Below, piece after piece: positions 36,201-42,819 of a stretch of 64,000 bases of DNA. The notes below the pieces were generated by a model. That model had not been told where the DNA came from. It saw only the letters and a program-made list of their open reading frames with translations, and ran no database searches. Position 1 is the first letter of the stretch. Every line of letters begins with the position of its first letter. Made by a program: the position numbers and the translations under genes. This stretch comes from Chitinophagaceae bacterium (GTDB taxonomy: Bacteria > Bacteroidota > Bacteroidia > Chitinophagales > Chitinophagaceae). The stretch spans positions 1 to 64,000 of the forward strand of contig JADKAJ010000007.1 of assembly GCA_016719165.1 (NCBI GenBank), given 5' to 3'.

Positions 36201-36616
36201 CACTGCTTTATCACATCTTCAATCATTCCTTCTAACCCCATATGTCTGCCATCATCAGGCGAATAGATCCTGGCGATTCCATATTTATGCAATTCATCTA
36301 TCTCATCAGGCAGAATAGTGCCACCACCACCACCAAATATTTTTATGTGCCCGCAGCCATTTTCATCCAGCAGGTCTTTCATGTATTTAAAAAATTCTAC
36401 ATGACCGCCCTGGTAACTGGTAATGGCAATTCCCTGCACATCTTCTTCGATTGCTGTTTCTACAATCTCTTTAACTGACCGGTTATGGCCAAGATGGATA
36501 ATCTCGGCACCTTTGCTCTGCATAATGCGGCGCATAATGTTAATGGCTGCATCATGACCATCAAACAGGCTGGCCGCCGTAACAATACGAACCTTATTGG
36601 AAGGAGTATAACTCAT
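33260..36616 (-). CDS. icmF: fused isobutyryl-CoA mutase IcmF (methylmalonyl-CoA mutase family)
   Basis: 1118-residue three-part enzyme. First comes a cobalamin-binding domain with His21 in LFDGHDAAINIM. Next is a MeaB-like G-protein chaperone (P-loop GITGTGGAGKSS at about 194-204, SVDPSKKKTGGALLGDRIRM, CINKFDKAGALDAL). Last, from about residue 560, is the substrate-binding TIM barrel with TAGVFPLK, GEGGPERTNKRFHYVS, DPRTSVSMTINGPAPMLLAF, SISGYHIAEAGANPITQLAF and the RSLHAQEIDFNDIRTTLQAL region. IcmF rearranges isobutyryl-CoA and butyryl-CoA (some also pivalyl-CoA) using adenosylcobalamin; the G domain guards the cofactor. It has a perfect -7 box upstream and shares its promoter region with the AmgK-like gene. 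Confidence 0.93.
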   Translation of the reverse strand: MSYTPSNKVRIVTAASLFDGHDAAINIMRRIMQSKGAEIIHLGHNRSVKEIVETAIEEDVQGIAITSYQGGHVEFFKYMKDLLDENGCGHIKIFGGGGGTILPDEIDELHKYGIARIYSPDDGRHMGLEGMIEDVIKQCDIHLNGNADYKTALKLEEAKDIRVIARKITNAENGVVLDAGSKELGVGRIPVLGITGTGGAGKSSVTDEIVRRFLNNFKEKTIAVISVDPSKKKTGGALLGDRIRMNAINHPRAYMRSLATRDDNTALSSAMQDAIDICKAAQFDFIILESAGVGQSDASILDYCDVSMYVMTPEYGAASQLEKINMLDYADLVCINKFDKAGALDALADVRKQYKRNHQLFTAKDEELPIIGTMASKFNDDGVNHLFELLLKKIEAKTNTSFGKYHFAETAKVSQAVIPPNRVRYLSEIAENNRSYDQLVQEQSAIASKLYQLNGSLETLKESADKSLLEIIQKQINFYTEQLTPVARKLITNWPNKTAQYQKDFYEYKVRDKVIKQEMFSKSLSGTRIPKVVLPKYKDWGDLLTWQAQENVPGSFPFTAGVFPLKREGEDPTRMFAGEGGPERTNKRFHYVSVDQPAKRLSTAFDSVTLYGEDPDHRPDIYGKVGNSGVSIATVDDAKKLYSGFDLCDPRTSVSMTINGPAPMLLAFFMNTAIDQQCEKKITELGLWDKVRKISADKFKHFPPPKYHNSSSPGELPEGNDGLGLKLLGLSGEEVLPKEIYDHCKQTALQQVRGTVQADILKEDQAQNTCIFSTEFALKLMGDVQEYFINNKVRNFYSVSISGYHIAEAGANPITQLAFTLANGFTYVEYYLSRGMNIDDFAPNLSFFFSNGMDPEYSVIGRVSRRIWAKAMKYKYKANKRSQMMKYHIQTSGRSLHAQEIDFNDIRTTLQALYAIYDNCNSLHTNAYDEAITTPTEESVRRAMAIQLIINRELGTAKTENFIQGSFAIEELTDLVEEAVLAEFDRITERGGVLGAMERMYQRNKIQEESLFYEHQKHSGELPLIGVNTFLNKKGSPTILPTEVIRSTTEEKEQQIQTLRSFWKRNENKSADMLQRLKAVAINNGNLFEELMETVKYCSLGQITHALYEVGGQYRRNM

Positions 36617-36632
36617 AAATTATAAGAAAAAG

Positions 36633-36705
36633 CAAATTTAACTTAAAAAACTAATGCCTGTTAGGGCATTCAATTTACAGGATTGCAGTCTGTTAACTAC
36701 ATTTG
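36633..36705. promoter_or_regulatory. divergent icmF / amgK promoter region with palindrome
   Basis: Minus strand: TAAATTTG (36633-36640), a perfect -7 box 16 bases before the icmF ATG. Plus strand: TACATTTG (36698-36705) with TTTA 20 bases upstream (36674-36677), which ends 4 bases before the ATG at 36710. Between them lies the palindrome AATGCC-N6-GGCATT (36653-36670), a candidate site for a shared regulator. Confidence 0.5.
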
Positions 36706-36709
36706 TCTC

Positions 36710-38176
36710 ATGCAGCACCTGATTGAATCTATCACTTCCCTGTACAAAAAATGGAAAGGCGCAGACCCTGTAACTGTTGACCTGCTGCCACAAAGTGGCA
36801 GTGAACGACGTTATTTCCGTCTTCACAGCAAAGATGAGACAGTAATAGGCACATATGGTGCTAATATAAAAGAGAATGAGACATTCAATTATTTCTCCAA
36901 ACATTTCAAAGAAAAAAATCTTGCTGTCCCGGAAATACTGGCCATCAGTGACGATGGTATGTTTTACCTGCAGGAAGATTTTGGTGACATTTCACTGCTA
37001 AACCACCTGGAAGCAAAAGGATTCACAGAGGAAGTGTATGAGCTTTTTAAAAAAAGCCTGGAAGCCCTGGCACAACTACAGGTGAAAGGTGATAAAGGAT
37101 TAGATTACAATAACTGCCTGACCAATACAGAATTTGGCAAACAGGCTATTATGGCTGATTTATTGTATTTCAAATACTATTTCCTGGATGCATTGCGCAA
37201 GCCATACGACAAACAGAAACTGATTGATGATTTTGAAGCGTTGAGTAATTACCTCACCCATACAGAATACAAATATTTTATGTTCCGTGATTTTCAAAGC
37301 CGGAATATTATGGTAAAAGAGGACAATAGTGTACACTTTATAGATTACCAGGGAGGTATGAAAGGTGCTCCTCAGTATGATGTAGCTTCCATGCTCTGGC
37401 AGGCAAGAGCTAACCTTCCGGATAAATGGAAATATGATCTGCTGGAAGATTATATTGACGCCTTTGAAAATACAATCGGAAAAAGTGTAAACAGGAATAT
37501 TTTTCAGAGCCAGTACAATGGATATGTCCTGATACGGCTGCTCCAGGTATTGGGAGCTTATGGTTTCCGCGGATTATTTGAACGCAAAGCTCAGTTCCTT
37601 ACCAGCATTCCGTTAGCCTTGAGAAACCTGAGGGATTTTTTCCAGCACCAGAGTATTGGCATTTCAGTGCCCGAATTCAGAAAAGTACTGGATCTCTGTG
37701 TGGCGGATGAGATTATCCAGCAATTCACCCCTACACAAGCAACCGAAAACACTCCTTTGCTTATCAAGATCCACAGTTTTTCATTCCGGAAAGAACTGCC
37801 CCGGGACAATAGCGGGAACGGGGGCGGTTTTATATTTGATTGCCGTGGCATTTTAAACCCGGGTCGTATCGAGAGCATGAAAACACAAACCGGGCGGGAT
37901 AAAGAAGTCAAAGATTTTTTGGAGCAACAAACCAAGATGCCAGAATTTCTGAACAGTATATTTGACATCGTTGACATTACTGTAGAAGAATATATCAAAA
38001 GAGATTTTGAAAGCCTGATGATAAGTTTTGGCTGTACAGGCGGACAACACAGGAGTGTATATGCCGCTGATGCAATGGCAAGGCATCTCAAAAATAAATT
38101 TAAAGTCAGGATTGAACTCCTCCATATAGAACAGGAAGCTAAAAACTGGATAAACCCCCTCCCGGAGAAAAAGTAA
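36710..38176 (+). CDS. AmgK-like sugar kinase fused to a RapZ C-terminal domain
   Basis: 488-residue fusion. Residues 1 to about 330 form an aminoglycoside-phosphotransferase fold: SGSERRYFRL, YLQEDFGDISLLNHL, catalytic FRDFQSRNIMV and HFIDYQGGMKGAPQYDVASM. This is the pattern of AmgK, the anomeric kinase making MurNAc/GlcNAc-1-phosphate. From about residue 350 comes a RapZ_C domain: KIHSFSFRKELP, GGFIFDCRGILNPGR, TGRDKEVKDFLEQQ and MISFGCTGGQHRSVYAAD. In E. coli that domain senses GlcN6P and binds small RNAs. The start at 36710 is preferred over 36683 because a perfect -7 box lies inside the longer reading, implying a leaderless or nearly leaderless mRNA. The stop overlaps the murU start by one base (TAATG). 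Confidence 0.85.
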   Translation: MQHLIESITSLYKKWKGADPVTVDLLPQSGSERRYFRLHSKDETVIGTYGANIKENETFNYFSKHFKEKNLAVPEILAISDDGMFYLQEDFGDISLLNHLEAKGFTEEVYELFKKSLEALAQLQVKGDKGLDYNNCLTNTEFGKQAIMADLLYFKYYFLDALRKPYDKQKLIDDFEALSNYLTHTEYKYFMFRDFQSRNIMVKEDNSVHFIDYQGGMKGAPQYDVASMLWQARANLPDKWKYDLLEDYIDAFENTIGKSVNRNIFQSQYNGYVLIRLLQVLGAYGFRGLFERKAQFLTSIPLALRNLRDFFQHQSIGISVPEFRKVLDLCVADEIIQQFTPTQATENTPLLIKIHSFSFRKELPRDNSGNGGGFIFDCRGILNPGRIESMKTQTGRDKEVKDFLEQQTKMPEFLNSIFDIVDITVEEYIKRDFESLMISFGCTGGQHRSVYAADAMARHLKNKFKVRIELLHIEQEAKNWINPLPEKK

Positions 38177-38913
38177 TGAAAGCAATGATTTTTTCAGCCG
38201 GGCTCGGCACAAGATTTAAACCATGGACGGATAAACATCCGAAGGCGCTGGCTGTGATCAATGGTAAGTCGCTTTTACAACGGAATATTGAATATTTGCA
38301 GCAAAATGGTATCAGGGACGTCATCGTGAATGTGCACCATTTTGCAGAGCAAATAGAAGAAGCTATTGTGTCAAACGATGGATGGGGAAGTAATGTATTG
38401 GTTAGTGACGAAAGAGACGAAGTGCTGGAAACGGGTGGTGGTTTACTGAAAGCAGAAGAATTGTTTACTACAGGTGAAAAGTTTATTACCTGCAATGCAG
38501 ACTTCTTAACGGATTTAAATATCCAAAACCTTATTCATTACCACAATGAGAAGAAAGCCCTCATAACTTTTGGTGTTACCAACCGTAAATCATCGAGGGT
38601 ATTGCTATTTGATGATGATATGCGGTTAACCGGGTGGCGGAATACTGTAACGGGTGAAGAGCGAATCGCTATTCCCCCTCCTGCTGAGGGGGTTAGGGGG
38701 AGGCCACTGGCGTATAGTTGCGTTGTAGTTTTTGAATACCGCATTTTTGAACTCATGAGGCAATATGGTTTTATTGGAAAATTTTCACTCATTGATGTGT
38801 ACCTGAAACTGGCCCCCGAACATCTTATAATGGGCTATGAACATTCCGGTGATCGTTTGGTTGATGTGGGTAAACCAGAAAGTGTTGAGATAGCTGAGTC
38901 ACTTTTTCCATAA
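38176..38913 (+). CDS. murU: MurU-like sugar-1-phosphate nucleotidylyltransferase
   Basis: 245-residue nucleotidyltransferase with FSAGLGTRFKPWTDKHPKAL, VNVHHFAEQIEEAI, LETGGGLLKAEELF, the metal-binding FITCNADFLTDLN and the closing RLVDVGKPESVEIAESLF. In the AmgK/MurU route, MurU turns MurNAc-1-phosphate into UDP-MurNAc, bypassing the first steps of peptidoglycan precursor synthesis. It is translationally coupled to the AmgK-RapZ fusion, which strongly supports this role. An insertion of repeat origin (residues about 167-176, PPPAEGVRGR) sits in frame between two strands. It may be tolerated as a surface loop. Confidence 0.86.
   Translation: MKAMIFSAGLGTRFKPWTDKHPKALAVINGKSLLQRNIEYLQQNGIRDVIVNVHHFAEQIEEAIVSNDGWGSNVLVSDERDEVLETGGGLLKAEELFTTGEKFITCNADFLTDLNIQNLIHYHNEKKALITFGVTNRKSSRVLLFDDDMRLTGWRNTVTGEERIAIPPPAEGVRGRPLAYSCVVVFEYRIFELMRQYGFIGKFSLIDVYLKLAPEHLIMGYEHSGDRLVDVGKPESVEIAESLFP
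38674..38703. repeat. G-rich palindromic repeat element inside murU
   Basis: CCCCCTC-CTGCT-GAGGGGG stem-loop (38674-38692), followed by TTAGGGGGAGG. It resembles the dispersed C/G-run palindromes found between genes in Bacteroidota, but here it is read in frame as part of MurU (30 bases, ten codons). Composition differs sharply from the flanking coding sequence. Confidence 0.65.
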
Positions 38914-38962
38914 AGTATTGCAAATACCCTCTAAGCGGTAGCCTCCTTGCGTCCTTTTATTC

Positions 38963-38970
38963 TATCTTTC
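38963..38970 (+). promoter_or_regulatory. possible -7 box for the M1 peptidase gene
   Basis: TATCTTTC, one mismatch from TAnnTTTG, 18 bases before the ATG. No good -33 box is seen, so this is tentative. Confidence 0.3.
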
Positions 38971-38987
38971 GTTTTTAAATATACCAT

Positions 38988-40943
38988 ATGAAGAAGTTCG
39001 TCTCGTTCATCTGCAGCCTTTTCCTGCTTGTTAGTTTATCAGCACAATCAAAATACGATCACAAAGAAGCTTTTAATCCGCAATTCTATCCCTACCCCGG
39101 CAATGATTACAGAAGTGCCAGTGGTGAACCCGGCCCAAAATACTGGCAGAATAAAGCGGATTATTCTATCAATTGTAAATTAGATACTGCTACACATACA
39201 GTCACCGGAGATGTAACCATCACATATACCAATAACAGCCCGGATAACCTTCGCTTTTTATGGCTGCAAATGGATCAAAATATTTATAAAAAAGATTCCA
39301 GGGGATCAGCCACTACTACACAAACAGGTGGACGCTGGGCCAATGCCGGTTTTACAGATGGATATACTATTACCAGTGTAGAACTGGAAAGTGCAGGTGT
39401 TACTTATGCACCCAATAAAACAATAACGACCGATACCCGGATGCAAATTATTCTTAAAGACCAATTAGAAAAAGGAGAAAAAGTAAAAATAAAGATCAGT
39501 TACAATTTCACCGTTCCTGAATATGGCACCGACAGAATGGGTCGTTTAAAAACAAAAAATGGCATCATTTACGAAGTAGCCCAGTGGTTTCCCCGAATGT
39601 GTGTGTATGATGACATACAAGGATGGAACACTTTACCCTATGTTGGCGCTGGTGAATTTTATCTCGAATATGGCGATGTCGATTTCAGTATCACAGCACC
39701 TTCCGATTTAATTATTGTTGGCTCCGGAGAATTGAGCAATCCGCAGGATTGTTATACAGCCGAACAAATGAAAAGATGGGAAGCCGCCGCCAAAAGCGAT
39801 AAAACAGTTACTATCCGCAGCGATAAAGAAATAACGGACAAAAATTCAAGACCCAAAACAGCAAACACAACCTGGCGATTCAGCATTAAGAATACAAGGG
39901 ATGTAGCCTGGTCTGCTTCAAAAGCCTTTGTGCAGGACGCCGCAAGAATCAATCTCAAAAGTGGTAAAAAATGTATGGCCATCAGTGTCTACCCGGTTGA
40001 AAGTATTGTAAAAAATGGCTGGCAGCGGTCTACTGAATTTACCAAAGCCAGTATTGAACATTATTCTGATAAATGGTTTGAATACCCTTACCCTGCTGCT
40101 ACCAATGTAGCCGGAATAGTAGGCGGTATGGAATATCCTGGTATTGTATTCTGCAGTTCCGAAGCATCCGGCACAGGCCTTTGGGGAGTAACTGATCATG
40201 AGTTCGGTCATACCTGGTTCCCTATGATCGTTGGCAGCAATGAGAGAAAATATGCCTGGATGGATGAAGGCTTTAATACTTTTATCAACGATGGGTCTAC
40301 TGAAGCATTTAATAAAGGTGAATTTAAAGAAACCAGCTTTTTTGGAGACCCAAACTCATCTTTCATGGTCAAGTACACATTTGGTGAAAAAATGGACGGA
40401 TTGTTCAATACACCTGATGTTATACAACAGGACAACCTGGGCATCGCTGCGTATATGAAACCGGCACAAATGCTGACTGCATTGCGTGATGTGGTGTTAG
40501 GAAAAGAACGCTTTGATGCTGCCTTTGCTGAATATATCCGCCGCTGGGCATTTAAACACCCTACCCCTTGGGATTTCTTTCATACAATGGAAAATGTTTC
40601 GGGAGAAGACCTTAGCTGGTTTTGGAGAGCATGGGTATTAAATACGTGGAAGCTCGATCAAACAGTAAAAGCAGTGGCTTATGTAGATGAAAAACCTGAG
40701 AAGGGTGTTGAAATAACTATAGAGAATCTCGAAAAAATGGTAATGCCGGTAGCAGTATTGGTAAAAGAATCCAACGGCAAAGAGCACAAAATAAATTTGC
40801 CCGTTGAGATCTGGCAGCGTGGTGCCGAATGGAGATTTAATGTGCCCACCACCAGTGAAATAAAAGAAGTGATACTGGACCCTGACAAGAAACTACCGGA
40901 ATGGGATCGCACCAACAATAGCTGGAAGAAAAAAGGATTTTGA
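38988..40943 (+). CDS. secreted M1-family zinc metallopeptidase
   Basis: 651-residue exported aminopeptidase-like enzyme (signal FVSFICSLFLLVSLSAQ). The M1 exopeptidase motif GxMEN appears as IVGGMEYPGIVF, the zinc site is HEFGHTWFP (residues 404-408) with the third ligand Glu in YAWMDEGFNTFI, and the catalytic C-terminal region has FHTMENVSGEDLSWFWRAW. The replacement of the usual Asn by Tyr after ME is common among Bacteroidota relatives. No T9SS tail is present. It probably acts in the periplasm on peptides. Ends at a strong terminator. Confidence 0.9.
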   Translation: MKKFVSFICSLFLLVSLSAQSKYDHKEAFNPQFYPYPGNDYRSASGEPGPKYWQNKADYSINCKLDTATHTVTGDVTITYTNNSPDNLRFLWLQMDQNIYKKDSRGSATTTQTGGRWANAGFTDGYTITSVELESAGVTYAPNKTITTDTRMQIILKDQLEKGEKVKIKISYNFTVPEYGTDRMGRLKTKNGIIYEVAQWFPRMCVYDDIQGWNTLPYVGAGEFYLEYGDVDFSITAPSDLIIVGSGELSNPQDCYTAEQMKRWEAAAKSDKTVTIRSDKEITDKNSRPKTANTTWRFSIKNTRDVAWSASKAFVQDAARINLKSGKKCMAISVYPVESIVKNGWQRSTEFTKASIEHYSDKWFEYPYPAATNVAGIVGGMEYPGIVFCSSEASGTGLWGVTDHEFGHTWFPMIVGSNERKYAWMDEGFNTFINDGSTEAFNKGEFKETSFFGDPNSSFMVKYTFGEKMDGLFNTPDVIQQDNLGIAAYMKPAQMLTALRDVVLGKERFDAAFAEYIRRWAFKHPTPWDFFHTMENVSGEDLSWFWRAWVLNTWKLDQTVKAVAYVDEKPEKGVEITIENLEKMVMPVAVLVKESNGKEHKINLPVEIWQRGAEWRFNVPTTSEIKEVILDPDKKLPEWDRTNNSWKKKGF

Positions 40944-40945
40944 TT

Positions 40946-40981
40946 AAAAGACCTTCTGCAGAACTGCAGAAGGTCTTTTTT
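40946..40981 (+). terminator. intrinsic terminator after the M1 peptidase gene
   Basis: 16-bp perfect stem AAAAGACCTTCTGCAG / CTGCAGAAGGTCTTTT with a 2-base loop (40946-40979) and a T-run. Confidence 0.9.
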
Positions 40982-40994
40982 AATATAGCTTATA

Positions 40995-41468
40995 ATGAAA
41001 AAAATAATTCTGCTTATTCTCATTAGTAATACAATATTCCGTGTAGCCGCACAGGTGAATGAAATTAAATTCTCTGAACTATTCTTATTAAAGGGCACCT
41101 GGGGTATGGAAACAACAAAAGGGATACTTTACGAAAATTGGGTGATAAATAATGATAGCACAATGACTGGTAAAAGTTATAGATTGAACAATACGGATAC
41201 AGTTCTTTTAGAAACAGTTGGTCTTGTTAAGAGAGGAAGCCACATTCTTTATATAGCCTCTGCAGAAGGTCAAAACAACCAACAGGCAGTTGCTTTCAAA
41301 CTTATGAAATGGGATAACGATACTTTTATTTTTGAAAATCCGGAGCATGATTTTCCACAACGGGTTATTTATGAATTACCAAAACATGAAAAATTACATG
41401 CCTGGATAGAAGGAACGATAAATGGTCAGTCCAGAAGGTCCGACTATCATTATAAAAAAATTATTTAA
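40995..41468 (+). CDS. exported DUF6265 protein
   Basis: 157-residue protein with a signal peptide (IILLILISNTIFRVAAQ) and a lipocalin-like single domain: FLLKGTWGMETTKGILYENW, ILYIASAEGQNNQQAVAFKL and FIFENPEHDFPQRVIYELP, the last being the hallmark of DUF6265. Function is unknown. It begins right after a terminator, so a promoter overlapping that terminator or read-through is needed. Confidence 0.8.
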   Translation: MKKIILLILISNTIFRVAAQVNEIKFSELFLLKGTWGMETTKGILYENWVINNDSTMTGKSYRLNNTDTVLLETVGLVKRGSHILYIASAEGQNNQQAVAFKLMKWDNDTFIFENPEHDFPQRVIYELPKHEKLHAWIEGTINGQSRRSDYHYKKII

Positions 41469-41473
41469 TCCAC

Positions 41474-42616
41474 TCAAAGCTGTCCCATCAGCTGCTCAAG
41501 CGAAACTTCTTCGAGTAATACTCTTTCTGTCAAAGCATTTTTCCCTGACCACTTTACCAGGCGGATATATCCATTTGCTATTTCAATACCTGTTATATCA
41601 CCATCATCAAAGCAACAACAACCTGTATTAAAATAAGAAGGCTTCATTTTCATATAGTCAATCGATACGGCAGTAAAATCATTTTCCCTTCTCCTGATCT
41701 CTCTCCGTATTTCTTCTTCCCGGTTTTTATCATTTATATGAATGGCCTGCTGAAAATTTTTATATAAGCGTTCAAGGTATGTCAGGGAACCAAATACAGG
41801 TTGATGTGTATGACCCGTTATCAGTACTACATTTTTTTGCTCTGATGACCATTCATACATGATGTTATTATGCAGCGTCTTCTTTTCCGCATCGTAAGCC
41901 GGAGTATTAGGATTAATACGGAGAAAAGCCTGCAGCGGAGCCCAGATATTGGCTACAAAGAATTTGCTGAACCAGTTACCATCACTTTGTGCATCGCCCT
42001 GGTGACCATGAGTGAGGAAAATAGTAAGTGGCGAGCCACTAATGGGTAGTTCAGCGTCTGCTGTATTCATTCCCGGCTCCTGGCCCCTGGCCAGCAACTC
42101 TAAAATCACTCCTTCATACACTTTGATCTTTTCCCCATAAATATCTTTCAAATGCCACCAGGCCAGAGGATCATTGTCCCAAAACAGGTCATGATTGCCA
42201 AATATTTTTATGCATTTATTCCGCCCAATGAATTTTTTCTCCGTATCAAATACTTCATTGTTCTTTTTCTTTACTTGCCAGATATTATTTTCCCATAGCT
42301 CTTCACTATCTCCCAGATTGATAAAACAAAAATCATGGCCATTATAATACTCTAAAGCGTGGAGATAATTTGCTTCGCACCGTGTAAAATCATCAGCGCC
42401 GTTTCTTCTTCCTTTATGCTGGTCAGAAAAGATTATAAACTTCCCGGTGCTTTCCACAAAAGGTATTACCAGACCTTTTTTACCCGGATTAGTGTGTATT
42501 TCAGTATATAATTTACCCAGTGCTTCAAATATTCTTTCCCTTTTCGGTTTGGAAGAGAATTTAGCAGCAATTTTGAGAATCGGTTTATATAATATGATAC
42601 GAAGAAAATTTCTCAT
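41474..42616 (-). CDS. calcineurin-like metallophosphoesterase
   Basis: 380-residue metallophosphoesterase. Metal motifs are visible in order: IIFSDQHKGRRNGADD, FINLGDSEELWE, KIFGNHDLFWD, TIFLTHGHQGDAQSDG and VLITGHTHQPVFGS. No signal peptide; a short basic N-terminus (MRNFLRIILYKPILK) may associate with membrane. The substrate is unknown; members act on nucleotides, phospholipid-linked sugars or phosphoproteins. It is convergent with the DUF6265 gene, 5 bases apart. Confidence 0.88.
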   Translation of the reverse strand: MRNFLRIILYKPILKIAAKFSSKPKRERIFEALGKLYTEIHTNPGKKGLVIPFVESTGKFIIFSDQHKGRRNGADDFTRCEANYLHALEYYNGHDFCFINLGDSEELWENNIWQVKKKNNEVFDTEKKFIGRNKCIKIFGNHDLFWDNDPLAWWHLKDIYGEKIKVYEGVILELLARGQEPGMNTADAELPISGSPLTIFLTHGHQGDAQSDGNWFSKFFVANIWAPLQAFLRINPNTPAYDAEKKTLHNNIMYEWSSEQKNVVLITGHTHQPVFGSLTYLERLYKNFQQAIHINDKNREEEIRREIRRRENDFTAVSIDYMKMKPSYFNTGCCCFDDGDITGIEIANGYIRLVKWSGKNALTERVLLEEVSLEQLMGQL

Positions 42617-42762
42617 CAGTTGTACTATTACAATTTATACCAATTCTCTTTAAAATATATATGGGGGTGAAAATGCCACGGAGAATCTATCGAAGCCATT
42701 TGACTTTCTTTTCGATAATCGTATGGAGATATACAGCTACTTTATTTCACCATCGTAGTATA

Positions 42763-42795
42763 GAAAAACCCGCCAGGCTATAAAACTGGCGGGTT
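42763..42795 (-). terminator. intrinsic terminator of the large T9SS gene
   Basis: On the minus strand AACCCGCCAG-N9-CTGGCGGGTT, followed by TTTCTA, 25 bases after the stop at 42820. Ten-pair perfect stem. Confidence 0.85.
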
Positions 42796-42819
42796 AAATA
42801 TTACTCATTCTCTTAAATC

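Noticed and set aside
37591..38091. Minus-strand open frame of 166 codons opposite the RapZ-like domain
   Set aside because: Antisense shadow of a conserved coding region.
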